A DNA stretch of 42,271 nt from JAKSSE01 sp045597645 (GTDB lineage Bacteria > Bacillota > Clostridia > Lachnospirales > Lachnospiraceae), in NCBI GenBank assembly GCA_045597645.1, contig JAZLKM010000019.1, positions 1 through 42,271 of the forward strand, read 5' to 3'. Positions 42,206 to 42,271 of the stretch are shown here, in pieces. The notes beneath the pieces were generated by a model that had not been told where the DNA came from, searched no databases, and saw only the letters and a list, made by a program, of their open reading frames with translations. Each line of letters starts with the position of its first letter. The first letter of the stretch is position 1. The translations under genes and the position numbers were made by a program.

Positions 42206-42271
42206 TACTAAATATTGGCAAGACTTTTTTATTGTGTGAAACAATGTTATGGTAACTCAATTTATAGAATA

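Noticed and set aside
42234..42243. Second parS-like site
   Set aside because: Only one half (GTGTGAAACA) resembles the consensus, with a mismatch; the other half is absent.

Overview
The window looks like the chromosome of a low-GC, saccharolytic member of the Lachnospiraceae, most likely Butyrivibrio or Pseudobutyrivibrio. This is inferred from the gene content: an LplBC-type arabinoside importer with GH51 and GH43 enzymes, HydG for an [FeFe] hydrogenase, FucO-like and other iron alcohol dehydrogenases, several MATE exporters, DUF3881 and DUF4446 next to parAB, and an AAA-ATPase-like gene of the type that is abundant in this family. The right end carries parA, parB and a perfect parS site, so the window probably lies close to the replication origin. 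No insertion sequence, prophage or CRISPR array was seen.

Left part (1-5.7 kb): a truncated AAA-ATPase-like gene with an N-terminal helix-turn-helix and an unusual promoter full of TTGCGT boxes; a membrane-anchored Ntn amidohydrolase; a MATE exporter divergent from an Rrf2 regulator; and an iron-sulfur flavoprotein. From 5.4 to 12.1 kb, all on the minus strand, is an arabinoside utilisation locus: LacI regulator, substrate-binding lipoprotein, two permeases, GH51 arabinofuranosidase and a small Cys-rich DUF6171-like protein. Its promoter, a LacI-type operator and its terminators are visible.

Centre (12.1-24.3 kb): a GNAT acetyltransferase with HydG; a FucO-like lactaldehyde reductase; and a minus-strand operon of a 707-residue multidomain glycosyltransferase, a GT8 glycosyltransferase and a GH43 glycosidase. 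Facing this is a plus-strand operon of MarR regulator, Fe-ADH, ALDH and HAD phosphatase, with a near-perfect palindromic operator over the -35 box. A 50-base element occurs twice, before the GNAT-hydG transcript and between the glycosyltransferase and MarR operons, 44/50 identical and without gaps.

Right part (24.3-42.3 kb): an NlpC/P60-MATE operon, a hybrid sensor kinase, a third MATE exporter, a YihX-like HAD phosphatase, glucose-6-phosphate isomerase, a HerA-like ATPase, a Na+/phosphate transporter with PhoU domain, a cohesin-like surface protein with an extremely acidic cytoplasmic tail followed by a six-TM protein, tRNA-Arg(CCU), and the DUF3881-DUF4446-ParB-ParA cluster ending at parS.

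Most genes are recognisable housekeeping or accessory metabolism. The parts I could not explain by known features are the paired 50-base element, the TTGCGT box array, the three-domain glycosyltransferase transcribed with GT8 and GH43, and the cohesin-like protein with its acidic tail. All assignments rest on reading the sequence; no database search was run.
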